Below, in pieces: positions 7,250 through 15,323 of a DNA stretch of 32,816 nt. The stretch comes from a bacterium (GTDB lineage: Bacteria > RBG-13-66-14), in contig DATKYS010000130.1 of NCBI GenBank assembly GCA_035528375.1, forward strand, positions 1-32,816. The letters are read 5' to 3'. The notes under the pieces are model-generated. The model was given only the letters and a program-made list of their open reading frames with translations, ran no database searches and was not told the DNA's origin. Position 1 is the stretch's first letter; every line of letters begins with the position of its first letter. Both the position numbers and the translations under genes were made by a program.

Positions 7250-10111
7250 TCACTCGCCCCGGTTCACCAGGCGCGTCAGGGAGCGGATGGTTTCGAAGAG
7301 CGTCGTGCCCAGCTTTATCGCCGGGAGCTGGCTCGAGGCCAGGTTGTCCGGCCGCGGCTCCAGGCTGGAGACCAGGTAGCCCACCTTGCCCCGGGGGATG
7401 CCCGAGCCGACCAGGTCCACTATCTCCTTGAACTCCTCGGCGTTCGGGTCGGAGCGGTACCGCGCCGTGCGGTAGAGGAAGACGCAGAAGTCGTAGAGCT
7501 GCTCGCAGAAGTTCTCGTCGGTGTAGCGCTTGGGCAGGTTGAGGGAGAAGTAGGCCAGGATTCGCTCGGGGGCGTTGGCCGCCAGGTTGCCGATGATGCG
7601 CAGGTGGGCCGGGTGTATCTGCGAGAAGAGCGGCACGAGGTTGGTGGCCACCGCCTCGTCCAGCGTCTTCCACGCGTCGAGCCCCATCTGCGCCTCGACC
7701 TGGATGTCGGCCAGGATGGTCACCAGGGGCGCGGTGCCGATGTCGTGGAACGTGCGCACCAACCGCACCAGACGGAACAGGGAGTTCTCTATCTGGCCCG
7801 AGAGCTCGGTCTCCTTCACCGCCAGGCCGAGCTGCTCGTAGACCAGGTTCTGGACCTTCCGGCGCACGACCTCCCGTTCCGTCTCCTCATCCGAGGGCGA
7901 GTGTAGCTCGACGAAGGCCAGCCGGCGCCGGGTGCTCTGGGAGAGCTGCTCGACCCCGCTGAGCCCGTCCTGGGAGTTGAAGGTGGCGATGAGGCGGAAG
8001 TCCAGGGGCAGCGGGATGTCCAGGTACTCCCCCGGCGAACCGGAGACCGGGATTTTCAGCGCCGAGGCGTCGCTCGAGGCGAGGAAGTCGGAAAGGAGCG
8101 ACGGCCAGTCGCAGTTGTCCAGCTCGTCCAGGACCAGCCACACGCCGGAGTACTGTGCCCCGTTCGGCGCCCGGTAGGTCGTGCGGGCGTAGCTGTCGTC
8201 CGCGGCGGCGTAGTTTTTCAGGACGGTGCGGGTCAGGATGCCGGAAACCGCGACACCCCCGTCGGGCAGGGGGTACACCTGGCCGAGGAGGTCCTCGGGG
8301 CCCCAGCTCGACAGGGACTGCACGAGCTCGGGGTAGACGTTCCAGACGAGGGCGGGCAGCATCCGGGCCAGGGTCGTCTTGCCGCAGCCGGTGGGTCCGC
8401 TGATTATCACGTGCTTGCCCAGGAGCAGGTTGGTGACGACGTGGGCTATCTGCTCGTTGTCTAAGACGAGCTGATCGCGGATGCGGCGGATGGAGGCGGC
8501 GACGTCCCGGGGCAGGGCCAGCGGGCGGTCCTCGCCGTCCCGGGGCCGTGTGCTCCGGGCGTCCCTCGCCTCCACGCTCTTCAACAGGGCGTCCACGGTG
8601 GGGATCAGGAGCTTCTTGGCGTCGGCGGGGGCCGGCTCGGCGGCCTCCGGCTCCCCGGCGAGGAGGTTCAGGCCGACGAGGGATTCCTCGGGCACCGTCC
8701 AGCGCTGGATCGGGGGCGCCAGGGGCGGCAGGTCGGGGAACGGGGTCGGCTCGACCTCCAGGCCGGAGAGTTCCTCCGAGGTTAGAGCCGGGGCGGGCTG
8801 GTCCTTCCTGGAGACCGGCGGCGCCACCGAGTCGGGAGCGGGCGTCTCCCAGACCATCTCCGCCATCACCTCGTCCAGGGAGCGCACGGCGTCCACGGGC
8901 GGTATCTGCGCCCGTACCGGTTCCGCCGCGACGGGCTCCGGTTCCACGACGACGGGCTCAACGGCGAAGGCTTCCTCCGGTTCCGGAACCGGCGGCTCTC
9001 CCGGGGGGACGAACACCGGCTCGGGCTCCGGCGGGGCCTCCTCCTCCGTCACCAGGGGCGGGCCGGCGACCGACTCTATCTCCTCCATGCGCGACCGCAT
9101 CCGGGAGAGCATCTCCCAGTCAATGCCCAGGTCTATTAGCTGCTTCTCCTCGGTGACGGTGTCCTTCTTGCGGACGACGGGGTGGTCCATGTGGAAGGTC
9201 TCCCTCGCCTCGTGGCGGACCACCCTTTTGCCCCGGTCGCCCAGTTGGAGGCTCATCTCCCCCTCGGACTCCGCGGCGGCGCCCTCCCCCAGCCTGAGCC
9301 CGGGCGCGTCAATCACCAGGGAGTGGTCGCCCGTGTCGAGCCGGAGGTCCACGGTCCCCCCGTCTCCCGCGCCGGCCATCCGGGGCACGCGGTCGGCGGA
9401 GAGCCGGAAGGTCAGCTCCTCGTCGCTCTGATCGAACACCGATTCGGCGAGAGGGGCGGCCTTTTTCGCGGCACCCTCCACGACCCCCTCGGGCTTCCCC
9501 CGGCCCAGCTCGTCAATGACGTCCAGGCTCGAGGCCAGGGTGGTGCGGCGGAAGGTCTCGTACTCCCCCGTAGGGACGATGAACCCCTTGGAGAACCGCC
9601 CCCGCACCGCTTCGAGGAGGTTGTCCCCGTAGGGGAGGACGACGAAGCCGTTTGGGTCGGGCATCTCGGCGGCGGGTATCTCGTCCATCGAGGTGAGGCG
9701 GATCCAGCACGCGGAGTAGATGGCGTCGGCCTGGATGCGGCGGAAGGGGATGTTGTCGTCGGGCTGGCGGCGGAAGGAGCCGTCCGGGTTGAATAAAACG
9801 GCGTCCACCCTGGCTCGGAGCCGGAAGATGCGCGGGCCGACGACCCGCGGGTCGTCCAGGGGATAGAGGTTCACCGGTCTCCCGGCGGTGAGCACCCGGT
9901 CCAAAAGCCTCACGTAGCTCAGGCTCAGGCGCTGGGTCCACCAGGCGTGCCCGCCCTCGGAGATGACCCGCAGGTACTCGGCGTGGAGGGTGTCCATCCC
10001 GCCCACGCTCTCGAACTCCACGGGTCGCCAGACGATGGACAGTTGCGGCAGAAATTCGGCCATATCGGTTCCCCAATGGTGTTTTCGCCGGGAATCACCG
10101 GCGTTCGTCAT
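7250..10111 (-). CDS. Large AAA+ ATPase (MoxR/dynein-like), 953 aa
   Basis: The C-terminal half is a AAA+ domain: Walker A GPTGCGKTT at 572-580, Walker B WLVLDELDN at 658-666, sensor-1-like IATFN at 708-712, and a QSTRRRLAFVEL arginine segment at 725-736. It resembles MoxR/McrB-type ATPases that remodel partner proteins. Residues 1-320 are an unrecognised mixed domain with an aromatic-rich start. Residues 350-500 are a Pro/Glu/Val-rich linker that is probably disordered. The role is unknown; MoxR-type ATPases usually work with a VWA-domain partner, but none is encoded nearby. The ATG at 10111 overlaps the nadC stop (TGATG). A second ATG at 10063, with GGGGAA upstream, is an equally good start (937 aa). 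Sitting between nadC and birA is unusual. Confidence 0.8.
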   Translation of the reverse strand: MTNAGDSRRKHHWGTDMAEFLPQLSIVWRPVEFESVGGMDTLHAEYLRVISEGGHAWWTQRLSLSYVRLLDRVLTAGRPVNLYPLDDPRVVGPRIFRLRARVDAVLFNPDGSFRRQPDDNIPFRRIQADAIYSACWIRLTSMDEIPAAEMPDPNGFVVLPYGDNLLEAVRGRFSKGFIVPTGEYETFRRTTLASSLDVIDELGRGKPEGVVEGAAKKAAPLAESVFDQSDEELTFRLSADRVPRMAGAGDGGTVDLRLDTGDHSLVIDAPGLRLGEGAAAESEGEMSLQLGDRGKRVVRHEARETFHMDHPVVRKKDTVTEEKQLIDLGIDWEMLSRMRSRMEEIESVAGPPLVTEEEAPPEPEPVFVPPGEPPVPEPEEAFAVEPVVVEPEPVAAEPVRAQIPPVDAVRSLDEVMAEMVWETPAPDSVAPPVSRKDQPAPALTSEELSGLEVEPTPFPDLPPLAPPIQRWTVPEESLVGLNLLAGEPEAAEPAPADAKKLLIPTVDALLKSVEARDARSTRPRDGEDRPLALPRDVAASIRRIRDQLVLDNEQIAHVVTNLLLGKHVIISGPTGCGKTTLARMLPALVWNVYPELVQSLSSWGPEDLLGQVYPLPDGGVAVSGILTRTVLKNYAAADDSYARTTYRAPNGAQYSGVWLVLDELDNCDWPSLLSDFLASSDASALKIPVSGSPGEYLDIPLPLDFRLIATFNSQDGLSGVEQLSQSTRRRLAFVELHSPSDEETEREVVRRKVQNLVYEQLGLAVKETELSGQIENSLFRLVRLVRTFHDIGTAPLVTILADIQVEAQMGLDAWKTLDEAVATNLVPLFSQIHPAHLRIIGNLAANAPERILAYFSLNLPKRYTDENFCEQLYDFCVFLYRTARYRSDPNAEEFKEIVDLVGSGIPRGKVGYLVSSLEPRPDNLASSQLPAIKLGTTLFETIRSLTRLVNRGE

Positions 10112-11010
10112 CAGGAATCGGGCGTCCCCCCGGGGCGCACGTCGAGGGCCAGGTCGGAGGTTTTGGCGGAGTGGGTCAGCGCCCCCGCCGAGACGAGGTC
10201 GGGGCCGATCGCGGCCAGACGGGGCAGGCTCTCGAAGCTCACCCCGCCCGAGACCTCACAGAGCGCGCCCGCCCGGCGGCAGCGCAGGACGGCCGTCGCC
10301 AGGGTCGTATCGTCCATGTTGTCGAGAAGGACGATGCGTGCCCCGGCGTCCAGCGCCTCGTCGAGCTGCGCCAGGTCGGTGACCTCCACCTCCACGGCGA
10401 GCCCGTGGGGGCAGCGGGCCCGGGCCGCGTGCACCGCCTGGGCCACCCCGCCGGCCGCCGCCAGGTGGTTGTCCTTGATCAAAATTCCCGAGGCCAGGTC
10501 GTGACGGTGGTTGCAGGCCCCGCCTACGCGTACCGCGTATTTGTCCAGCTCCCGCCAGCCCGGCAGGGTCTTGCGGGTGTCCACCAGCCGGGGCGGCGAA
10601 AGCGAGCGCGAGCCCTCGGGCAGTTTCTCCCAGGCACGGCGCAGCTCCCCCGACCAGGCGCGGGAGACCGTCGCCACGCCGCACATCCGGCCGAGAAAAT
10701 TCAACGCCGCGCGCTCGGCGGCCAGAATCGAGCGCAGGCAACCGCTCACGGTGGCGAAGACCGTCCCGCCCTCGAGCCGCTCCCCGTCCGTGTAGGCGGT
10801 CTCGAAGCGGAGTTCGGGGCCCACGGCGGCGAAAACCGCCCGGGCCACCTCGAGCCCGCAGAGGACGAGCGGCTCCCGGGCGACCAGCTCGCCCGCTGCC
10901 CGGGCGTCCGCGGGCACGGTTGCCAGGGTCGTGTAGTCGCTGGCGATCCGGTCCTCGTCGAGGGCCGACTCGATCAGACGCCGGGTGGCCGGTGAGATCG
11001 GTTGGTACAA
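10111..11010 (-). CDS. nadC: Nicotinate-nucleotide pyrophosphorylase (quinolinate phosphoribosyltransferase)
   Basis: De novo NAD synthesis: converts quinolinate and PRPP to nicotinate mononucleotide. Clear family motifs are SDYTT near the start, LNFLGRMCGVAT, VDTRKTLPGWRELDKYAV, GGACNHRHDL, LIKDNHL, VEVEVTDLAQLDEAL, and a C-terminal EVSGGVSFESL with GALTHS. The frame stays open to a TTG at 11130 (339 aa), but those extra 40 residues look non-conserved, run up against the repeat array at 11132, and have no ribosome binding site. The TTG at 11010, with GGGAC upstream, gives 299 aa, close to the usual ~280-300, and is preferred. It heads the nadC-AAA+-birA series. Confidence 0.92.
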   Translation of the reverse strand: MYQPISPATRRLIESALDEDRIASDYTTLATVPADARAAGELVAREPLVLCGLEVARAVFAAVGPELRFETAYTDGERLEGGTVFATVSGCLRSILAAERAALNFLGRMCGVATVSRAWSGELRRAWEKLPEGSRSLSPPRLVDTRKTLPGWRELDKYAVRVGGACNHRHDLASGILIKDNHLAAAGGVAQAVHAARARCPHGLAVEVEVTDLAQLDEALDAGARIVLLDNMDDTTLATAVLRCRRAGALCEVSGGVSFESLPRLAAIGPDLVSAGALTHSAKTSDLALDVRPGGTPDS

Positions 11011-11131
11011 GGCGCCGTCCCGCGATGGTTCCCGAGCCGCGCGGACGCGAAGCCCCCCCGGACGGTCACGGACCGCCCCCGCCTTTTTTGGTCGGGGGAC
11101 CGAGGCTTCCCCGCCATCGTATTCTACCAAA

Positions 11132-11282
11132 CCTGGAGCCCGCGCGCGAGGGGTAAGAGCGGCGACCTCGTCATCGGCGATGTCGAAGTTCTCCTGGAGC
11201 CCGCGCGCGAGGGGTAAGAGCTATAAAGGACGAGCTCGACTCCAGGGTGAAAGACTGGAACCCGCGCGCGAGGGGTAAGAGC
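11132..11282 (+). CRISPR. Minimal CRISPR-like array: 3 repeats, 2 spacers
   Basis: Three copies of a 28-nt repeat (CTGGAGCCCGCGCGCGAG followed by GGGTAAGAGC) occupy 11133-11160, 11194-11221 and 11255-11282, at an exact period of 61. The first two also share a leading C (29 nt, leaving 32-nt spacers). The third has two differences (leading A; G to A at its sixth position), as is usual for a leader-distal terminal repeat. The spacers (11161-11192 and 11222-11253) are unrelated to each other. A 29+32 layout and the CCC-GCGC-GGGG core resemble type I-E repeats. No cas gene is in the window and no AT-rich leader is apparent, so this is an orphan or decayed array if it is one. Confidence 0.6.
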
Positions 11283-11288
11283 AATCCC

Positions 11289-11318
11289 TTGGGAACCGGA
11301 TGCTCGACGTGGTATAAT
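11289..11318 (+). promoter_or_regulatory. Sigma-70-type promoter of the ImmA/PIN pair
   Basis: A perfect TATAAT (11313-11318) with TTGGGA (11289-11294, 4/6 match to TTGACA) 18 bases upstream. It starts just seven bases after the last array repeat and about 30 bases before the ATG at 11353. Confidence 0.55.
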
Positions 11319-11352
11319 AATTGAAGAGAATTCAGGTAATGAAGGGAAACCT

Positions 11353-12498
11353 ATGAGTAGGGTGGCCGTCACAGAAGAGGTATTACGCTGGGCCTTGAAT
11401 CGCTCCGAAAAGTCGGAGGATGGTCTACAGAAAAAGATACCTAAAATTCATCAGTGGTTAACCGGTGAGAGTCAACCTACACTACGGCAATTGGAGACAT
11501 TTGCAAAAGCAACTTACACACCTTTAGGCTTCCTTTTCCTCGAAAAGCCTCCACAAGACCGCTTGCCCATTCCTCACTTCAGAACACTTGGTGATGAGGG
11601 TCTGCAAAGACCTAGCCCAAATCTTCTTGAAACAATTCAAATAATGCAGCGGCGACAGTCCTGGATGCGTGAATTCCTGATAGAACAAGGTCAGGAAGGC
11701 CTTCCATACGTAAAATCCGTCCGACTTGAAGAACATCCTAGATCCACTGCAAAACAGATTAAAAAAACACTAGGCTTAGATGAAGAATGGGCTGCACGAC
11801 AGCCCACATGGACGGAGGCGCTTAGTATTCTGCGAGAAAACCTGGAAAATGCGGGGATTCTGGTTGTCGTCAATGGAGTCGTGGGAAATAATACCCATCG
11901 TAAGCTGGACCCTAACGAATTTCGAGGTTTCGTTCTGGTGGATGAGTACGCCCCACTCGTGTTCGTTAATGGTGCAGATTACAAGGCCGCGCAGATGTTC
12001 ACACTAGCCCACGAAATAGCACACGTGTTTTTGGGAAGTAGTGCTGCGTTCGATTTACGTGAAATGCAGCCAGCAGAAGACCCGATGGAACAACGGTGCA
12101 ACCGGGTAGCTGCAGAATTTCTAGTTCCTGAAAACGAGATACGTAAAGTATGGGATTCCGTAAAAAGTGATACAGAGCCGTTCCAAACACTAGCCAGGCG
12201 ATTTAAGGTCAGCGTCCTCGTTGTGGCACGTAGGGCGTTGGACCTTCACCTGATAGATAAAGAGGCGTTTTTACAGTTTTATAAAGTTTATACAAAGCGC
12301 CAAAAGTCTGTACCTCAACCAGAAGGTGGTGATTTCTATGCTAATCAAAATTTGCGAATCGGACGGCGTTTTGCGTCTACCGTTATTCGAGCAACCAAAG
12401 AAGGTAAACTACTTTACTCCGAAGCCTACCAGTTAACCGGATTGTACGGGAATACATTCGAGAGCTACACATCCCATATAGAAATGTCAGGCCGATAG
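11353..12498 (+). CDS. XRE-family regulator with ImmA/IrrE metalloprotease domain
   Basis: A 381-aa two-domain protein. Residues 1-65 look like an XRE-type helix-turn-helix (KIHQWLTGESQPTLRQLETF), and the ImmA/IrrE zinc-metallopeptidase motif TLAHEIAHVF has its HEIAH at 220-224. A downstream CNRVAAEFLVP stretch is typical for the third ligand region. In this family the protein commonly pairs with a toxin-like partner as antitoxin or sensor; here the next gene, three bases away, encodes a DUF4411 PIN-like protein. GGGAAA precedes the ATG. The base composition is about 43% G+C with AGA, ATA and TTA codons, unlike all neighbours, so the pair was probably acquired horizontally. Confidence 0.88.
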   Translation: MSRVAVTEEVLRWALNRSEKSEDGLQKKIPKIHQWLTGESQPTLRQLETFAKATYTPLGFLFLEKPPQDRLPIPHFRTLGDEGLQRPSPNLLETIQIMQRRQSWMREFLIEQGQEGLPYVKSVRLEEHPRSTAKQIKKTLGLDEEWAARQPTWTEALSILRENLENAGILVVVNGVVGNNTHRKLDPNEFRGFVLVDEYAPLVFVNGADYKAAQMFTLAHEIAHVFLGSSAAFDLREMQPAEDPMEQRCNRVAAEFLVPENEIRKVWDSVKSDTEPFQTLARRFKVSVLVVARRALDLHLIDKEAFLQFYKVYTKRQKSVPQPEGGDFYANQNLRIGRRFASTVIRATKEGKLLYSEAYQLTGLYGNTFESYTSHIEMSGR

Positions 12499-12501
12499 TA
12501 A

Positions 12502-12999
12502 ATGGGGGAACCTGTTTTTTTACTTGATGCGAATGTGTTTATCGAGGCAGCACGTCGTTACTACGCCTTCGATTTGGTCCCACGATTCTGGGATAGTTTG
12601 GTCGAGTACGCATCACTTGGTCGTATTCGAAGTATAGATCGTGTCAAGCATGAATTAGAACGAGGTAAAGATGAGCTAGCATCATGGGTAGAAGGGTATT
12701 TCCAAGATGCATTCGCGTCTACGGATGAAGATGAGGTAGTGCAAATTTACAAGAAAATTATAAAGTGGGTAAATAGTGAGAGCCAGTTTACAGAAGAAGC
12801 AAAAGCGACTTTTGCCGGTGGTGCAGACGGTTGGTTAGTTGCATACGCCAAGGTAAAAGGCTGTATTGTAGTTACCCAAGAAATCTCTGAACCGTTCTCT
12901 AAAAGAAAGGTTAAAATACCCGATGTTTGTATTAAGGGTGGTTTATCCTTCTTAGACACATTCGAAATGCTGCGAACACTTGGGATAAGACTTGGATAA
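12502..12999 (+). CDS. DUF4411-family PIN-like protein (putative toxin)
   Basis: A 165-aa protein beginning FLLDANVFIEAAR, the typical first strand and acid of a PIN ribonuclease fold. Candidate metal-binding acids are D9, E51 (VKHELE), D109 (GGADGWLVAYA) and E127 (VVTQE). PIN toxins cleave RNA; for DUF4411 itself this is inference from the fold. The ATG lies three bases after the stop of the ImmA/XRE gene, so the two are co-transcribed as a likely toxin-antitoxin module with the regulator first. It has the same low G+C content as its partner, and the following 80 bases (13000-13080) are almost pure A/T, marking the right edge of the island. Confidence 0.85.
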   Translation: MGEPVFLLDANVFIEAARRYYAFDLVPRFWDSLVEYASLGRIRSIDRVKHELERGKDELASWVEGYFQDAFASTDEDEVVQIYKKIIKWVNSESQFTEEAKATFAGGADGWLVAYAKVKGCIVVTQEISEPFSKRKVKIPDVCIKGGLSFLDTFEMLRTLGIRLG

Positions 13000-13081
13000 T
13001 AATTTAATTTTACATATATAAACCAGTATTCTTAAATTTATATATCACCTAAAGTATTTACACGAAATAAGGAGGACCGGC

Positions 13082-13909
13082 ATGTACCGACGCTTTAGGC
13101 TGATTCCCTGGCTGACCCTGACGGCCTTTTGGGTCTTCATCCTGGCTCCGCCGGCCTTCGCCGAGGAGTCCCTCGGCCGCGTGGTGGACCTGGTGGGGAA
13201 GGTGACCGTGACCCGCGGCTGGTCCACCACCGATCTCGCCAAGGGCGACCTGGTGTACTCGGGCGACGTGGTGGAGGCCTCGCGCAACTCCTCGGCGGAG
13301 CTGGTCCTCGGGAGCGGCCACCACGTGAAGGTCAAGGCGGGCACGAAGCTGCGCGTCTCGCCCCTGGGATCGAGCTACGAGGTGCAGACCTTCTACGGCT
13401 CGGTGCTGGCCGCCGTGGTGAGCTCCCAGGAGGACGCCCGCGGGTTCCGCGTCTCCACCCCCACCGCCTCGGGCGCCGTGCGCGGGACCCTTTTCACCGC
13501 CGAGGTGGCCGAGGACGGGGCGACGACCTTCCGCGTGCTCTTCGGCGAGGTCACCGCCTCGGACGCCGCGGAGACCGCCGAGGTCGTGCTCGGCCCGCAG
13601 ACGAAGACCACGGTCGCCGCCGAGGGGACGCCGACCGCCGGGGTTCCGCTCACCTCCTCCGAAATCGCCGAGCTGGAGGCCTGGGCGGGCGAGCTACTCT
13701 CCCTGGGCGGGGTGAGCGCCGCCGAATCGGCCCTGGAAACCCTCACTGCGGGCGTGGGTGAGGGCGGAGCCGGTGGCGCCGCCACCTTCCCCTGGGTCCT
13801 GGTCGGCGCCGTGGGCGCGGTGGCCGCCACCGCGGCCATCGTCTACCTGACCGCCGAGCCCCAGGAGTCGGGCGAGGGGTCCACGATTGACATAGACGTA
13901 AACTGGTAA
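13082..13909 (+). CDS. Exported FecR-domain protein
   Basis: A 275-aa protein with a signal peptide (residues 1-27, ending PPAFA before EES), then a FecR-type domain at about 30-180: GRVVDLVGKVTVTRG, a KGDLVYSGDVVEAS turn, SSAELVLGSGHHVKV and a TPTASGAVRGTLFTAEV segment. A Gly/Ala-rich linker (about 205-235) leads to a second hydrophobic helix (about 237-258) and an acidic tail. Stand-alone FecR-domain proteins of this kind are common surface or periplasmic proteins in uncultured phyla and need not sense iron; no FecI sigma factor or TonB receptor is nearby. The start follows AAGGAGG. Together with the next gene (23 bp downstream) it forms a likely operon. Confidence 0.85.
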   Translation: MYRRFRLIPWLTLTAFWVFILAPPAFAEESLGRVVDLVGKVTVTRGWSTTDLAKGDLVYSGDVVEASRNSSAELVLGSGHHVKVKAGTKLRVSPLGSSYEVQTFYGSVLAAVVSSQEDARGFRVSTPTASGAVRGTLFTAEVAEDGATTFRVLFGEVTASDAAETAEVVLGPQTKTTVAAEGTPTAGVPLTSSEIAELEAWAGELLSLGGVSAAESALETLTAGVGEGGAGGAATFPWVLVGAVGAVAATAAIVYLTAEPQESGEGSTIDIDVNW

Positions 13910-13932
13910 CCACCGACGAACCGGGAGGATTC

Positions 13933-15198
13933 ATGAAAAGACCGCTTGCGTTTTTCGCTGTCCCGGCCGTCATCTGTGCGCTCGTCGCCTGCGACCTGAC
14001 GGGTGTCGGCGGTGAGCCGGGCCGGGTGGCCCTCGACCTGGAAATCGTGAGCCCGTCGGGCGGGCTCGACGTGGACCGGGTGCGGGTCAGAATCACCGCG
14101 CCGGATTTCGACGCGGACCGCTGGTACGAACTGGAGATTGACGGGAACGGCGCCTCGGGCAGCCTGGACTGCGAGCCGGGCACGGACCGCTTCGTGGAGG
14201 TGGACGTATACGAGGACGGCGCGATTTCCTACACCGCCGCCGGCACGGTGAACCTGGAGCCGGGCGAGACGAAGACCCTCTCCCTCGTCGCCGATTCGGT
14301 CTACTCGGACTACCTCCGTATCACCGGCCGCGTCGGCAGCTTCGGCGCCCGGGACCACCAGCTCGACAGCCCGTCGGACGTGGTCGTCGCCCAGGGATAC
14401 CTCTACGTCGTGGACCCCCCCGCCCGCACGCTCAAGGCCTACGACCCGGCCGACCTCGAGGCGCCGCCGGTCTGGGTCCGGGACCTGTCCTTCCTGGACG
14501 ACGAGACCGAGCTCCCCTATTTCCCGGCCACCATCGTGTACTTCCCCGAGCTGGGCGACCTCCTCGTGGCCGACCCGGTCAACGGCCGCCTGGACGCCTT
14601 CGACCCCGCCGACGGCACCCACAACGGTGAGATCACCGTTCCCGACGGTCTCACCAATCCGGCGGACATGCTCTACTGGCCGTACGCCGGGAGCGTCTTC
14701 GTGGTGGATACGGACGACTCCGAGCTCTACCTCCTGGACCAGAGCGGCTACCCCGAGATGGGCGGCCGCGTTCTCTACGACGGGGAGAGCCAGGTGATAG
14801 AAAACCCCGTGGGGGTGGCTCTGACGGGCTCGGCCGGTGAAATCGCCTACCTGGCGGTCACCAGCGCGCCGGAGGAGGAAGGGGTGCCGGGCCGGATTTA
14901 CTTCTATACCTATTATTTCGACGAGGGGCCCGAGTACACCGGCTCCGCCGGGGAGGACCACCTCGAGCACCCCGCGGGCATCGCCTGCGCCGAGGGCATG
15001 CTCATCGTGGCCGACGCCACGCTCCACGCGCTGAAGATATTCGACGCCGAGGGCGGCTTCCTGGACAGCTTCGGCTCATTCGACGACCGCCTGGGGACCT
15101 TCACCAACCCCCTGGGCGTCTTCGCCGGCGACCTGCGGCTCTACGTGGCGGACTCGTTCAACCACCGGGTCCAGCACTTCGACATCCCGGAAAGGTGA
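13933..15198 (+). CDS. NHL/beta-propeller lipoprotein
   Basis: A 421-aa protein with a lipoprotein signal: hydrophobic residues 5-19, then LVAC with Cys20 as the probable lipidation site. Residues ~30-125 resemble a beta-sandwich with a conserved Val/Asp pattern. The rest contains NHL-like repeats: LDSPSDVVVAQGYLYVVDP, a LVADPVNGRLDAFDP unit, VFVVDTDDSELYLLD, EHPAGIACAEGMLIVAD, and a last unit NPLGVFAGDLRLYVADSFNHRVQ, which is the classic NHL signature. It is probably a surface or periplasmic binding propeller; the ligand is unknown. GGGAGG precedes the ATG. A 9-bp hairpin at 15267-15300 may end the transcript. Confidence 0.85.
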   Translation: MKRPLAFFAVPAVICALVACDLTGVGGEPGRVALDLEIVSPSGGLDVDRVRVRITAPDFDADRWYELEIDGNGASGSLDCEPGTDRFVEVDVYEDGAISYTAAGTVNLEPGETKTLSLVADSVYSDYLRITGRVGSFGARDHQLDSPSDVVVAQGYLYVVDPPARTLKAYDPADLEAPPVWVRDLSFLDDETELPYFPATIVYFPELGDLLVADPVNGRLDAFDPADGTHNGEITVPDGLTNPADMLYWPYAGSVFVVDTDDSELYLLDQSGYPEMGGRVLYDGESQVIENPVGVALTGSAGEIAYLAVTSAPEEEGVPGRIYFYTYYFDEGPEYTGSAGEDHLEHPAGIACAEGMLIVADATLHALKIFDAEGGFLDSFGSFDDRLGTFTNPLGVFAGDLRLYVADSFNHRVQHFDIPER

Positions 15199-15266
15199 CC
15201 CCCGGGTCGGGGGAGCGGTAGCCGTGGACGAGGCGGTGGCCGTTTACGCCGATAGGTAGCCTTCGG

Positions 15267-15300
15267 GGCGGCCCGTGGGATGAATTCTCCGCGGGCCGCC
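15267..15300 (+). terminator. Hairpin after the FecR-NHL pair
   Basis: GGCGGCCCG (15267-15275) pairs perfectly with CGGGCCGCC (15292-15300) around a 16-base interior. No T-run follows, so intrinsic termination is uncertain. Confidence 0.4.
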
Positions 15301-15323
15301 GTTCGGTAAAAAAGGAGGCGCGC

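Noticed and set aside
11070-11105. Hairpin CCCCCG...CGGGGG with a T-run loop near the upstream end of nadC
   Set aside because: The T-run is inside the loop, not after the stem, and no transcript is expected to end there; it does not look like a terminator or riboswitch.
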